Assembly (NCBI GenBank): GCA_947561585.1
Contig: CANNZV010001598.1
Span: 1-64,000 of the forward strand
Source: Caprella mutica
Taxonomy: Eukaryota > Arthropoda > Malacostraca > Amphipoda > Caprellidae
Length of the DNA stretch: 64,000 bases
Reading direction: 5' to 3'
Made by a program: the position numbers and the translations under genes. Under the pieces are notes generated by a model, which did no database searches, was not told the origin of the DNA, and saw nothing but the letters and a program-made list of their open reading frames with translations. Position 1 is the stretch's first letter. Each line of letters opens with the position of its first letter. Shown piece by piece: positions 24,101-39,100 of the stretch.

Positions 24101-27100
24101 GGAAACTTTGGTCAGTGGGAGAGATAGGAGAAGATATGAGGTTTTTAGTGGAGGTACCACGTAGATAGAACACTACCTACAATAGGATTAGCTGACCTAA
24201 CTAACAGAAAAATAATTCAATAGGATTATACGTGAACAGAAATTTTATAAGTGAATAAATGTAGAGGAAGATAAATAAATTGATAATATGAATGTTTACA
24301 TATAATGATATATTAATGGGTGAATTCAATATTCTATATTCCAATTAAGTTTACCAATATGAATGCACTGCATTCAAATATGAATTATAAGATGTTATTT
24401 CACATGTCTCTTCCACTAGAGTGATGGTGAGACAGTGACTCACCAATAAACTGGAGACTCTTTCCAATGGCTCCCCTCGGTATGTGAGACACATTCACTT
24501 TGCTGGAGTCGTAGACTTTGCATGTGAAGGGAGTGCCTGCAAAGAAAAATATACAATGCTACAAATTGGGATTTACTAACAGAAGTTATAGATAAGAACA
24601 GTTACTGTGTTTTTACTCCATAGCTGCCATAAGTAATCAGACATTATGTTTTTATGTGACCAGATAAACTATCTCATAACTACTTTACCAGCCATTTAAA
24701 ATGACCTTGTCAACTGTGCTGCTGATAAATATAGTAAATTACTTAAAGTTCAGTGTTAATGTTTACACTGACCTGAAACTGCAGTGTCGTTAGAGTTGAC
24801 AATGATGGTGTGGGCCCCAACCTCCAAAGGGGTGAACTCAGCCATGAACCCAGTCTTTACGGACCCTGAGACACGGACTGGCAGAGTGGATTGACTCGGA
24901 GCTGAGAAAGAGAGAGAGAGATATATTAACAATGCAAGAGATACTGCAAATGTAATTAAAAGTTCAAATGTAAGATATATAAATGATAATGAAATAAAGT
25001 GAACTAATCTGGATGAAAATTATAATTAAGAGCAAAATTTTACCAAATTGAAATTCAAAACATTTATTTCTTTGAAAAGTAAATACAGATATATGATATA
25101 ATCATAAACTTTTACAAAAAAATATTTAGAGAAAATTAATAGCAAAATGATTTCAAACATTTTAGTTAGAATAATATTGTCAGAAACTTTCTTCACTCAC
25201 TCTTTAGGGTAACGATTAGCTCCGCTGATCCACCCCCATCCACTGAAATGGTGAATGCTGAAGGGCGCCCCACAGGTACCAACTCCAGGTGACGCAGAGT
25301 CAAACTCACCCGGGATGTGTCCGCTACACGACACATGAAGGGACACCCACGGACTGTCTCGCCATTGAACTGGAGAAAGGGCCGGGTAGAGTTAGAAGGG
25401 CATATCTTATATAGACAATATATAGAATGACATCACCAAAAGAGTTCTTCCATTGAGTTAAAGTCGCATATAGTTTCTCTATCGCTATTTCTTTTACCAA
25501 CCTTAATATCAATGGTGTGTGTCTTGGCAACATCAGGTGTGAAAGACACGAGGCAACGGCCCCCTCCCAGCACCTGCACGTGGTTAGGTACTTCCCCATC
25601 ATTGATGCTAATCTCTAGCTGACCTTCACCAGCTTGCGAGGCGTCAACTAAAAGGAACAAAAGATAAATTTTAATATATAATATTTTTTTTTTCAAAAAT
25701 CCTATTTATTTCAAATGCGTGAACTATAAAATGTTAAAATGGTGGATATTTTTAGCAAAATAAAAGAATACAAGGTAAATTGATTGTGTTTTTCTTATAT
25801 GATCGAAAATGTAGAACGCGTTCGATATCTTGGAACTTAGCTTAAATTCTAAACCCACCTCTGAACTGACAGGGTTGCCCCACAACTCCATTTGGTACAT
25901 CGGACACCCTGATGAGACCTGCGTCATAGGCCTTAGCGATGAAGGGGGAACCTTGCACCTTCTGCCCCGCTGTCGTCACCTCCACCACATAGGAACCTAC
26001 TTCACTGGTGGTGAAAGAGACCTGCAACATGCCATGGTGACTCTCCTTGATTTGGTGCGAAACGGGACGCTTGGCGGGACCTGAAGCGTTAGGGTGGCAG
26101 TGAAAGCGACATGTGGCACATTTTGTATGACATAATATTCAAATATTCAGTATAAAAAAGTCATAATTTAACTTTTAAGATCTACAATTGTTAATGACAT
26201 TCCCTCCAATTTCTGACGATGACAATCTTGTGTGTCTATGTAAACAAAATCAATAAACTGATTGCAATATTATAATAACTATCTCCTTAGATAATCTTCT
26301 AACGACATTCCCTCAATAATGGACTCACATACGATATTCCCGCAATACTTACTGACGATGTGTACTTGCACGTCTTCTTTTCTCAGTCCGGGAGCTGCAA
26401 TCTCGAACACAGAGACTTGTCCCGAGGGAAAGTGTTTGATGGAGTCACCCAGAACGGAGACCCTGGGGCCCCCCGCCCCATCACCACCACTCTCCATCAC
26501 ACTCATACGCCACGGAGAACCTACGGTAAAACAAACGATGTTCAATGAGGTGTGAACATAGTAATGAGTATAGAAGTAAGGTAAGTTATGAATTATCGGT
26601 CGGTTTCACATCTGCAGTCATATGAGAAAACACGATATAATTCACTATTTAATTTTAATTATTGTATCGTTTTTTTTTTCTATATGACCGAAGATGTGAA
26701 ACTGACCAATATCTCGTAACTTAACTTACGTTCTTGATATAGTAACAGAGCAATAACCGCATTTGGCCGCTAGAGGGCTCTCATTAAAAAAAGCTAATTT
26801 ACTTTCTTGTAATAAGTTTAGTGTTTTCACAGCATTCATCTCAAAATGTATGGAAAATAAGATTAAAATATTTTAAAAATAATTCACGGTTTAAAAATGG
26901 TACAATGGTATAGTGAAAATCTAAAGTTTTATTTATTCTACAGGATATTTAATATAATAATATAATGAAATGTAAAAATAAGCAATCAAAGACTTTACAG
27001 ATAAATCGTTATGGATAGATAGGTAAACTTTTCTATAATATCATTACAACTTGAAATAAAATGGAAATTACAATATAAATTAGAACTCATTGTTAGTTAT

Positions 27101-30100
27101 AACTATTTATCTCTCTACTACTCTCAGTAATTAGTAAAGTACACAGAAGAGAAATGTGAAAGTTAAATTATATACTCTTCTAATTATCGGAAATTGGATT
27201 TCAAACAAGCGAATATGTAAACAATTTATATTCAATTTTCTATAGTAAATATTTAATGATCTCCGTAATGAATATTTAAAATATATAAAACTAGATTACG
27301 TGCGCTCAGTAGAGCGCATACCTTCGCCGCCGCTTATCCGTTTGCTACCAACATCTAATAAACTGGTGACTGGATAGTGACTAATCGTCCCACTAAGTTT
27401 CATGCAATATGGTTCAATACTTTTTGAGTTATTGAGTTGTAAATGACCTTGACCTTTGTTCATATCGCTCATTAAATTCTAAGATGGTTCCTGGGCATTG
27501 TCCAATCGTCCCATCTAATCTCAGACAATTTGGTTGAATACTTTTTGAGTTATTGAGTTATAAATGGTCCCACCAAGTTTCATGCAATATGGTTCAATAC
27601 TTTTTGAGTTATAAATGACCATGAACTTGACCTTTGACCGGGTCACTCTCAAAATTCTACCAGCAGGTCACTGGACATGGACCAATCGCTTCACCAAATT
27701 TCAGGCAATTTGGTTGAACACTTTTTCAGTTAAGCGAATAACAAGATGATAAATAAATAAATAAACGACAGGTAAAATATGACCTTCCGCATTCTGCGAA
27801 GGTAATAATTGGTTCAATTGATATTTAACCTGAAAAGAGGGAAATAACTAAAATGAGCAATCGTAGAGCGCATACCATCGTCGCCGCTTTAATTCGATTT
27901 TGACCTATCATGACCAAATGGTAATTCCTGGATTCTGATGAAAACATAACCTTCCGCAAGTTTGTGAAGATAACCAGGGTTGATTTCTCCATACTTTTAG
28001 TTACAGAATTTTTTCATTTTTTTCTCACGTCTACATATGTATTAGGAACATTGCCATGTATAGCCGTATTTTTCCTATTATGGTCCGCTTCATATATAGT
28101 ATATATATACCTTTTATATAAATGTGAAACTAAAATTCCATTGTTATCACCAAAATAATAATTAGAAATGCTATTATTTCTATTGAGTTAAGTTTATATC
28201 TACAAACTCAATATTTAAACTTTGATATAAATAATAGATGATAAATAAAACCATTATAACTCTACACCCTGATCTAAATTTGAAGTTAATATCATCTACT
28301 AAATTAAACATCACTGAAGTAGATGATATAGTTCATGTTCTTCTAAAATGATATTAATAATGAGTTAATAGCAAAGCAAACAATGATATTAATATTTACA
28401 TAGATCAATTTCTTCGAAAAAAAATGTAATAGTTCGTAATATACATTAACAGATATAAATAGCTACATATATAATATGCAAGTTAATTTAAAGCAGCTCT
28501 GTGAGACACTGTAAGTAGTTTGTTGTACAGCAGACAGTAGGTAGTCTAGAGGCAGTACTTAAGAGTTTAAACCGCCAGAGGTCGCCACACAATCTGTTGC
28601 AGTTACGAAAGTAACGGTGAGTAGTTCCGGTGTGAGGTGCCTAGTGCACACTCACTGGTGTGCACTAGCTAGCACTAGTGTACAATGTGCACTCACTGGT
28701 GTGCACTGTACACTCACTGATGTGCACTAGCTAGCACCAGTGTGCATTGTGCACTCATTGGTGAACACTAGTGTTCACCGACTAGTGTGCACTCACTAGT
28801 GTTCTCCGACTAGTGTGGACTGACTACTAAAAGCTCAACGTCTGTTCAATGAAACCTGCCTCACTAGCACTAGTGTATACAGTGCACTCACTAGTGTGTA
28901 TTTACTACGATATATAATAGTATCTTTTCACGTACCATCAAATAATTTAATTCCCTAATCAGTATCTTTAACATAGGGAAACATTTTTACTTTTAAATTT
29001 ATCATATATTTCAATAATATTTTCAGTCCTTGTTCATCATATAGTTTCTATGCAATGAATTAAAAGATAATCCAGTAACTTATATACTTCTTAATATTAA
29101 GTCATACAAATAGCGAAGTTTATTGAATGAATAGAGCAATAAAATCTTTCTAATGTTACTATATTATGAAATATTTAACCTCTGTCACCATTAATGAGGA
29201 ATATTATTCTAGAATACTATGAAACGAATTATCTTCTCCAGTAATGATAAATTCAGTAAATGATATCAATTTCCATTTCAAATTTCAAAGAATTATAATC
29301 TATGCATGTTTATCTATTCATATCAAAGTTTGAATGACGAGTTTGTAGATATAAATTTAACTCAATAGAAATAATAGCATATCTAATCAGTGTTTTGGTG
29401 ATCACATTGATATTATAGGTTCACATTTTTATCAAAGTTATATATGATATATATGAAGCGGACTTTTAATAGGAAAAAAATAGGAGTTTTAATTGTAAAA
29501 TCTTTCCTTAAAAGCAGTTCTTAGATACTTTGATATCACGTGCTTGATAGTCAACTAATTAACTAGTGATTATAATAATGGATTTATCTTTTCCTACTTA
29601 GTTACATTAGATAATTGAACTATGATGAGTAATATAACAGAACATATGCACTAGTTTTCTTTCTATGCGTTCATAACATAGTGTAGACACATTCATTGTA
29701 CGGCTCACTAAACTGGTTTGCTTTTTTAGCTATTTTTAAATCTATGATTATAGATAGAATATTTTTGGTTGATAATCATGAAATTTATGATAGAATTAAC
29801 ATTTAAAAAAATCTCTATTTAAATAAAATCAGACAAAATATAAATTAATGTTAATATAAATTTTTTTCGTCAATAATTTATTACCTATTTTCCTGAAGCT
29901 ATTACCATTAATTAAATATTATTATTAATTATAATGTTATTAAGTTGAAACTAATTAAAATGAGTACAACAAACTCACTGTCTGTGAACATGATACTGAA
30001 ACTGATATGTGACAACCTTAAACAACTTAATGTGTAAAATAATCTTTACTTTAATGCGAATGTTCTATTTTATTATTAATTCATTAAAGAAATTAAACAC

Positions 30101-33100
30101 ACTAATGTTATTTTCAGTCCATTATAAACTATAATGAAAAGAGTTAGATGTCAATATACTTTCTAAATAACAACATATGCAATATAATGCAAGAGATGCA
30201 AGAGAAAATTTGTAAATCGTGCTCAATGCAATCAGAATTCTACGAAAAGAACCTTTCCATATGTTTACCTATCTGTAGAGAGTATGAATTAACCAACGTT
30301 GAAGAGATTAAAGGTGAAATAGTTCAACCTTAAGAACATCACAGAAAATAAAGACAGTGATTCATCATTCGCTTGGACAAATCAGTAAATGTAACTATGA
30401 TTAAAAACAAACAATAGGCTACTTCACTGCACATAAAGCAGAAACAAATAAAATGGGCAAATTAGCAATTACCATTTTGTAATTTTCACTTTACCAATAT
30501 TTTATATACAGTGAAACTCCTGAGAAATGAAGTAGTGACTGTATTGGTTACTTTATAACTCAGAGCCACTTCATAACTCTGGTGCATTAGATAATTTTCT
30601 ATGATTAAAATCTCAAGAAACTATGGTCATTGAGGAGTAACTAGGACGAAATTTAGACCTATATCGTTTTCATAAATTTAAACATTGAAATTATTTCATA
30701 ACTCAGGTTCTTCATTTACTCGATTGCTTTATAACGCAGGAGTTTTACTCTATTCGATATTAGAACAATTGCAACTATAAGGAAACTATTGATAAAAATG
30801 AACAATGTCAGATATGCATATTATTGCAGTACTATCACCCAATAAAGAGTTGTCTGAGAGCAGTAGATAAGTTGCTGATAGTACACTAGGTTGCCATCGT
30901 TCGCAAGGCAGTTTTCTTTTTTTGGCAAAGGAGTGCGGTCAGTTAGCGAAAGTGAAACCTACGGAGCAGCGGAGAAAGCACGTGGAGGCGTGTGCACTGG
31001 GGGGAATGTGATGGGGGTAAAGTGGGGGAAATATGTATCAGCATGGGAGTACAGTGGGGGGAAATATGATGGAGTAAAGTGGGGGAAATGGGATGAGGTA
31101 AAGTAGGGGAAATATGATGGGGTAAAGTGGGGAAAATGTGATGGGGTAAAGTGGGGAAAATGTGATGGGGTAAAGTGTGGGGGGGGGGAGAATGTGATGA
31201 GGTAAAGTGGGGGAAATGTGATTGGGTAAAGGGGGGGGGGAGAATGTGATGGGGTAAAGTGGGGAAAATGTGATGGGGTAAAGTGTGGGGGGGGGGAGAA
31301 TGTGATGAGGTAAAGTGGGGGAAATGTGATTGGGTAAAGGGGGGGGGGGAGAATGTGATGGGGTAAAGTGGGGGAAATGTGATTGGGTAAAGTGGGGGGG
31401 GAGAATATGATGGGGTAAAGTGGGGGGAATGTGATGGGGTAAAGTGGGGGGGGGGGGAGAATGTGATGGGGTAAAGTGGGGGGAATGTGATGGGGTAAAG
31501 TGAGGGGGGGGAATGTGATGGGGTAAAGTGGGGGAATGTGATGGGGTAAAGTGGGGGAAATGTGATTGGCTAAAGTGGGGGGGGGGGGGAATGTGATATG
31601 TTAAAGTGGGGGGAATATGATGGGTAAAGTGGGGGAAATGTGATGGGTTAAAGTGGGGGGAAATATGATGGGGTAAGGTGGGGGGAAATGTGATGGGGTA
31701 AAGTGGGGGAATGTGATGGGGTAAAGTGGGGGGAAATGTGATGGGGTAAGGTGGGGGGAAATGTGATGGGGTAAAGTGGGGGAATGTGATGGGGTAAAGT
31801 GGGGGGAAATTCGATGGGGAGAGTGGGGGAAATAGGATGAGGGTAAAATGGGGGGAATATGATAGGGGTAAAGTGGAGGAAACATGTAACTACATGGGGT
31901 TACAGTGAGGGAAACATGTAACTACATGGGGTTACAGTGAGGGAAACATGTAACTACATGGGGTTACAGTGAGGGAAACATGTAACAGTATGGGAGATAT
32001 ACAAAAGCATGAGGGAACAGTGGGGGAGATATACAACAGTATGGGGATACAGTGGGGGAGATATACAACAGTATGGGGATACAGTGGGGGAGATATACAA
32101 CAGTATGGGGATACAGTGGGGGAGATATACAACAGTGTGGGGGTACAGTGGGGGAGATATACAACAGCATGGGGATACAGTGGGGGGAATGTGTAACTTC
32201 TATGTTGAAGGAAAATGTTGTGTTTCGTAGTATAAATATGATATGGAAATGGCGAACTGTAATAAATATATAATAAAATGGGAAATAAGTATAAATCATG
32301 AAGCAAACAATTTTATGGTGAAGTATAATAAAGAATGTAAATAATGACTATGAAGAGAATACCACAACTTAGTTACATAATAACTTAGCCACATAATAAC
32401 TTAGTCACATAATAACTTAGTCACATAATAACTTAGTTACATAATATTCATACCTACAGCAATAGAGAAAAATATTACATTTCCATGGTAAGAAATTATC
32501 AACCAAATTATAACATGGATGACTAATATCTGTATGAGTATATAATGTATATATGACAGACATGATGTATAACTAAGTTTGGTATTTATTCCTAGACTTA
32601 CATAACACGAATAATTATATATAATAATGTGATAAATTTCATATATAGCAATACAATACATCATGCATACATCTCTCTGTGACATACATGCCGCTTTCTT
32701 TACAAGCAATAAATTCAACATAATATATGTGATGATATAATTACTCGAAAAGAATGTAACCAAACTTGTACGCAGAAGAAGAGAGATGAGAGATGGAAAT
32801 TAGTAATTTAGTTATTATATCTAGACCGGTGGATATCGATTATAGAAAATAAGAAACAGCTTCGAAAGAGGCAATGGATTTTTTTTAAACATATTATGAT
32901 CAATTGATCATTCTGTGAATCGCAAAATAAAAATGTATTAAATAAATAATAAAATAATAGAGATGCCAATGTACTACTGAGATGCCAATGTACAACAGAG
33001 ATGCCAATGTACTACAGAGATGCCAATGTACTACAGAGATGCCAATGTACTACAGAGATACCAATGTACAACAGAGATGCCAATGTACTACAGAGATGCC

Positions 33101-36100
33101 AATGTACTACAGAGATGCCAATGTACTACAGAGATACCAATGTACAACAGAGATGCCAATGTACTACAGAGATGCCAATGTACTACAGAGATGCCAATGT
33201 ACTACAGAGATGCCAATGTACTACAGAGATGCCAATGTACTACAGAGATGCCAATGTACTACAGAGATGCCAATGTACTACAGAGATGCCAATGTACTAC
33301 AGAGATGCCAATGTACTACAGAGATGCCAATGTACTACAGAGATGCCAATGTACAACAGAGATGCCAATGTACTACAGAGATGCCAATGTACAACAGAGA
33401 TGCCAATGTACTACAGAGATGCCAATGTACTACAGAGATACCAATGTACAACAGAGATGCCAATGTACTACAGAGATGTCAATGTACTACAGAGATGCCA
33501 ATGTACTACAGAGATGCCAATGTACTACAGAGATGCCAATGTACTACAGAGATGCCAATGTACTACAGAGATGCCAATGTACTACAGAGATGCCAATGTA
33601 CAACAGAAATGCCAATGTACTACAGAGATGCCAATGTACAACAGAGATGCCAATGCACACTAGGAATGCCAATGTACAATGCCACTGTAGCGTATCTAGC
33701 GTTGCGTTCTCATGTCTTGCAATCTGAGCGGTTTAGTGTGTCACGAATAGGGGTCAGACGTAATTTGCTGAGAAGAGAGATCTCCAGATTGCATCTCTCT
33801 AGATCTTCTAACAATTGTGAGAGATATGAACAATATTGCATCTCTCCAGATCTTCTAACAATTGTGAGAGATATGAACAATATTGCATCTCTCTATATCT
33901 TCTAACAATTGTGAGAGATATGAACAATATTGCATCTCTCCAGATCTGCTAACAATTGTGAGAGATATGAACAATATTGCATCTCTCTAGATCTTCTAAC
34001 AATTGTGAGAGATATGAACAATATTGCATCTCTCCAGATCTGCTAACAATTGTGAGAGATATGAACAATATTGCATCTCTCTAGATCTTCTAACAATTGT
34101 GAGAGATATGAACAATATTGCATCTCTCTAGATCTTCTAACAATTGTGAGAGATATGAACAATATTGCATCTCTCTATATCTTCTAACAATTGTGAGAGA
34201 TATGAACAATATTGCATCTCTCTAGATCTTCTAACAATTGTGAGAGATATGAACAATATTGCATCTCTCTAGATCTTCTAACAATTGTGAGAGATATGAA
34301 CAATATTGCATCTCTCTAGATCTTCTAACAATTGTGAGAGATATGAACAATATTGCATCTCTCTAGATCTTCTAACAATTGTGAGAGATATGAACAATAT
34401 TGCATCTCTCTAGATCTTCTAACAATTGTGAGAGATATGAACAATATTGCATCTCTCTAGATCTTCTAACAATTGTGAGAGATATGAACAATATTGCATC
34501 TCTCTAGATCTTCTAACAATTGTGAGAGATATGAACAATATTGCATCTCTCTAGATCTTCTAACAATTGTGAGAGATATGAACAATATTGCATCTCTCTA
34601 GATCTTCTAACAATTGTGAGAGATATGAACAATATTGCATCTCTCTAGATCTTCTAACAATTGTGAGAGATATGAACAATATTGCATCTCTCTAGATCTT
34701 CTAACAATTGTGAGAGATATGAACAATATTGCATCTCTCTAGATCTTCTAACAATTGTGAGAGATATGAACAATATTGCATCTCTCTAGATCTTCTAACA
34801 ATTGTGAGAGATATGAACAAGATTGTGCGAGATTGTTATCACCATTTGAATGGGTATAATAGCAGGTATTTGATTAATTCACACTATGTGTTATGATATG
34901 AGCTGTGTGTTTTCTGTATGTAAATGTTAATTGAGGTATATTGAATAAAAGACGTGCATTCTATTTAACTGATGTTTTCTGAATAAAAGAATGTGATTTC
35001 TAATTCAAGCTATGTGCAAAATATTTTAAATTAATTAAAGAGAGCATTATAAGAATATTTAATGATAAATACTTAATTAGTATTAAGTTGGCAATTAATA
35101 AGTAACACTAAAATCACAAAGTACCTCACACCACCACACTGAATCACCATGAGCAAACTAAAAAGTCAACCAGAAGGTAACACATAGTATAACTAACTAT
35201 CAGGTGGCAATGGTTAAACTATAATTTAACTTTTTTAACCGAATCCTTCCAAGATATAATGACTAATGAGTGGCAGTTTTTAACTCCTTCTTCCCCTGCA
35301 GTTAAAGTGGAGCAGAGCAGTCTATGCTCTGATAGATGCAGTTCCCACACTCGCACGGTAGGCTTTGTCACAGATAGGGCCATGCCTGTGCTAAAATATC
35401 TGCTGAGAGAGTAAAGAGCTATGACTGTATATAATTAATACCAATATTCATTTTATATTTAATGATATTTTTAATAGAGTATGTTTAACTGTAGAGTAAA
35501 CGGTTCTAACTGTAAAATATACTGTATGAGAAATTTTTATATAATGACTTATTTTAAACTTTTTATTGGTATTAATCAAAATTGATCGTTTAACATTGTA
35601 ATTAATCAACAAAAACTAGAAGCAAACTAAATTCCTTCAATAAAAAGTTCAATAGAAACAGACAATTGATACCCAGTAGAATTGCACTTCAAAAGGTAAT
35701 ACATTACATGAAATTAGGTGACTCATCAATTTAGATAATACGTGTAACAGAGTTACCTGTTACATGTAACTGAGTTACCTGTTACATATAACTGAGTTAC
35801 CTGTAACACATGTAACATTTGTAACTGAGTTAGCTGTTACACGGGTAACATTTGTAACATAGCTACCTGCTACATGTATATCTATCAGAGTTACCTGTTT
35901 TCTGTTCATCATGATAACATGTCACTATGATCTATATTGTCATTAATTAAAGTAGTGTTCAAATAATGTTCACACAAAATATAGAAAATAACAAATACAC
36001 CACAGAGTAACAAATTAGCATTAAAATGTTTGCAGTGAGTTAGTAGAAGTATAAAGGTAGAAAATGACACATTTCCATTGAATCCATGTATCAAATCGCA

Positions 36101-39100
36101 ACAAAGCATACAATGTTTAATAATATGGTGGGCAGAGATGATAATAACTCCATTGTTTTTATAGTTAGTTAAATAGTGTAAGCTCAGCAGGATATAGAAC
36201 TGTATATAGTGCCATATAACAGTGTATACACGGCAATATATTCAGTGTATATAGCTATATTTACTGTACTATTTAGCTCAATGTATAGTATATAATTGAG
36301 TATAGCTATATTCAGTGATACACTGTAAGAAGCTACATATACAGTGTGCATACCGCTGTATACACTGTATCAGTGTGTATAGACCTATAAAGACTGTGTT
36401 TAGAGCTAAATACAGCGTATAGTGCACCCGCAGTTAATGTCTAGGTGTAAATATCCAGTCTGGTTAATTAGAAAGTCCTGCAAAACATTTCCACTCAATG
36501 TTAAAAACATGTGAAAGCTGCACAAACGAACATATTTCGTAGAATTTGAAATGAAAGGACAACGAATTCAACACAAGTAAGGGTAGCTATTTTAATAAAA
36601 AGATTAACTATTTTATTGTTATGGAAAATATTTCTATGTATTAAGATACGTATTATAGTGTATGCATCTGTAATCTGTATCGGATCGATACACAGGATAT
36701 GATACACTTGCTACTTGTATCGACTAAGGCATTGTGAAAAGAAACATCGGACAGATTTCAAGGTATGAATGTTATACAAATTATATCATGCAATGTTATA
36801 ATTTCCTCAGTATATTTATATTATAAATAACAATTGTACGAAATTGTGTAACGTTCGAAATAACGTAAATATTCTTCTTACGGAGAATATGAAAACAAAT
36901 TAAAGGAGTTTTAGACACTAAGTTAGCATCGACTTTCAAGAAGACATAATAACCATAGACTGTACAAGTGTACAAGACTTTATAATGTGCGTACAGTTCC
37001 GTTCAAAATGTTCATAACGACAAAAATTTTATCACTAGATATATACATATATTTAGATAATGTAATTTTAACTGATAATAATAACAAATGCCATCTATAG
37101 AGAGTTAGATACTTATAAAAAAATTTGATGCAATTTAAGTGATAAAAAATATGATGACGGAATGACAATAACTGTTTGTAATTCCAAATTTTTAGAATAT
37201 TTATATTTCTTACATTTTAAATCATTTTGATCATACATATTGTGTAACTATTTATAACGTTTCAATTTCTTCCCTTAGAGTTTTTCGGTTCAATGAATCT
37301 ATTATAACTCTGATGAAGACTCACTGTGTTTGAAAGGATTAAACCTTTAAAGACAATCAGAGGGAAGAGTAAGAGCTAACGAACAATAGACTAATTAATT
37401 TCAAAGCTCCTTTCATTCTTACCTTCGAAAGAGTTTACTAAAAATTAATTGGAAAATAGAAAGAGGCTTAGTAAAGATTCTAATTAATTAAAAATTTTAA
37501 TTAACTTTTTGAAAATATTTTGCAAAATATTCTAAGATTTTATTTGCTAAGAAGCATTTTAGTTCATTACTAAATTTGACATTATTTTTAATTCTTTTTT
37601 TCTTTAATTAGACATTCACCTTGTAAAAAATATTAAAACAAGGAAAGGGTTAACCTTTTGTTCTGTGGTTAATTACTGGGTAGTATAATTACCTTGCTAT
37701 ACATGTGCAATGCAATGAATTATAACAGATATTAATCATATTTGATAATAAAAACAGGAGAGTAGAATTTATAATCATAATATATTATTTTACTTTAATA
37801 ATAAGCACTGAAATGCCATTGAATGTATCCATAAGAAGGATTGGCATCCGTTAACCACAATGACCGGAGGATAGCTACGTTAGGATGCTTCATAGGAGTG
37901 CCTACAGAGCTAAAAGTAGTCACTGCCTACAGAGCTAAAAGTAGTCACTGCCTACCTTATAGCAGATCAGAATGTTCAAACACAAGCTCTTCCTTCAGTT
38001 ATAACATAATGTCCCTCACTCGCACTAACTAGTTAAAATGTTTGGAGACTTCAACGAGCGGCAACTACCTATCCACACCTCACTCCACCACTTCACAATG
38101 CAAACTGACAGGTAGTGTGTACGTGTGTGTGTCTGCCTTACCTGTGACTGATGATTAGCCTTACCTGTCAGGTGCAAACTCTCAGGTAATGGAGAAAGGA
38201 AAAAACAGTTTCTGTCAGGTATTGGAGAAACGAAAAAATACGATATCTGTCAAGTAGAAATTGTCAGGTATAGGAGAAAGGAAAAAAAACAGTTTCTGTA
38301 AGGTGAAAATTCTCAGGTAAGTACATTGGAGAAAGGGAAAAAATGCTATGATAAAAAACACAATGATTCGACTTTGAATTGAGGTCTGATTCTAAATTAT
38401 GAATTTGATTTTAAAGTACAAAGAATTAAATTAAAGATTAATAGTTATAAAAAATCAAATTTATATCATAATTCAGATAAATTCTATGCGTCATAAATCT
38501 TCAGGTATTTTCACAGATAATTTCTTATTCTATAAAAATATAGAAATTACCTTTAGTATAGACAGGCACGTAAAACTCTGAGTAGTATTTGATTGAAAAA
38601 CTACATTGATTAGCTTTCTTTCAAAATATGAATGCAACATATACGGGATATGGAAATTATATACATAAAATACTAAATGTAATTAACCTAGTTAAAAAGT
38701 TATTAACGGAATCTAGTTTCTGTACTATAAAAATTCCTTCGCATCTGTTTTTACTCATAATTAGATAAAAATAAAATAAAAGAAATATGATATTATTAAA
38801 AAATATTTCATAAATATAAATATATTTAATTTCTCGTTTAAGCATAAAATGTTGAGAGCAAATCATTGTTTTACCAAAATCCAAAAACATTCTTTATTCA
38901 AATAAATATAGCTGGAGAATATTTTAAAATAAACTGTTGAGGAATATTTTAAAATAAACTATTGGAGAATATTTAAAAATAAACTATTGGAGAATATTAA
39001 ATAAACTATTGGAGAATATTTTAAAATAATCTATTGGAGAATATTTTAAAATAAACTATTGGAGAATATTTAAAAATAAACTATTGGAGAATATTAAATA

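Noticed and set aside
30891..31106. Possible GC-richer first exon just before the G-rich array
   Set aside because: The frame runs straight into repeat; no donor in a phase matching exon 14 was found.
31601..32306. Pro/Tyr-rich minus-strand frames
   Set aside because: Translations of the C-rich strand of the G-rich and 30-33-bp arrays.
32982..33905. Three overlapping plus-strand frames of 220-307 codons
   Set aside because: 19-bp minisatellite read in all three frames.
32962..34822. CRISPR-like regular repeats
   Set aside because: Arrays have no unique spacers and the genome is eukaryotic; these are minisatellites.
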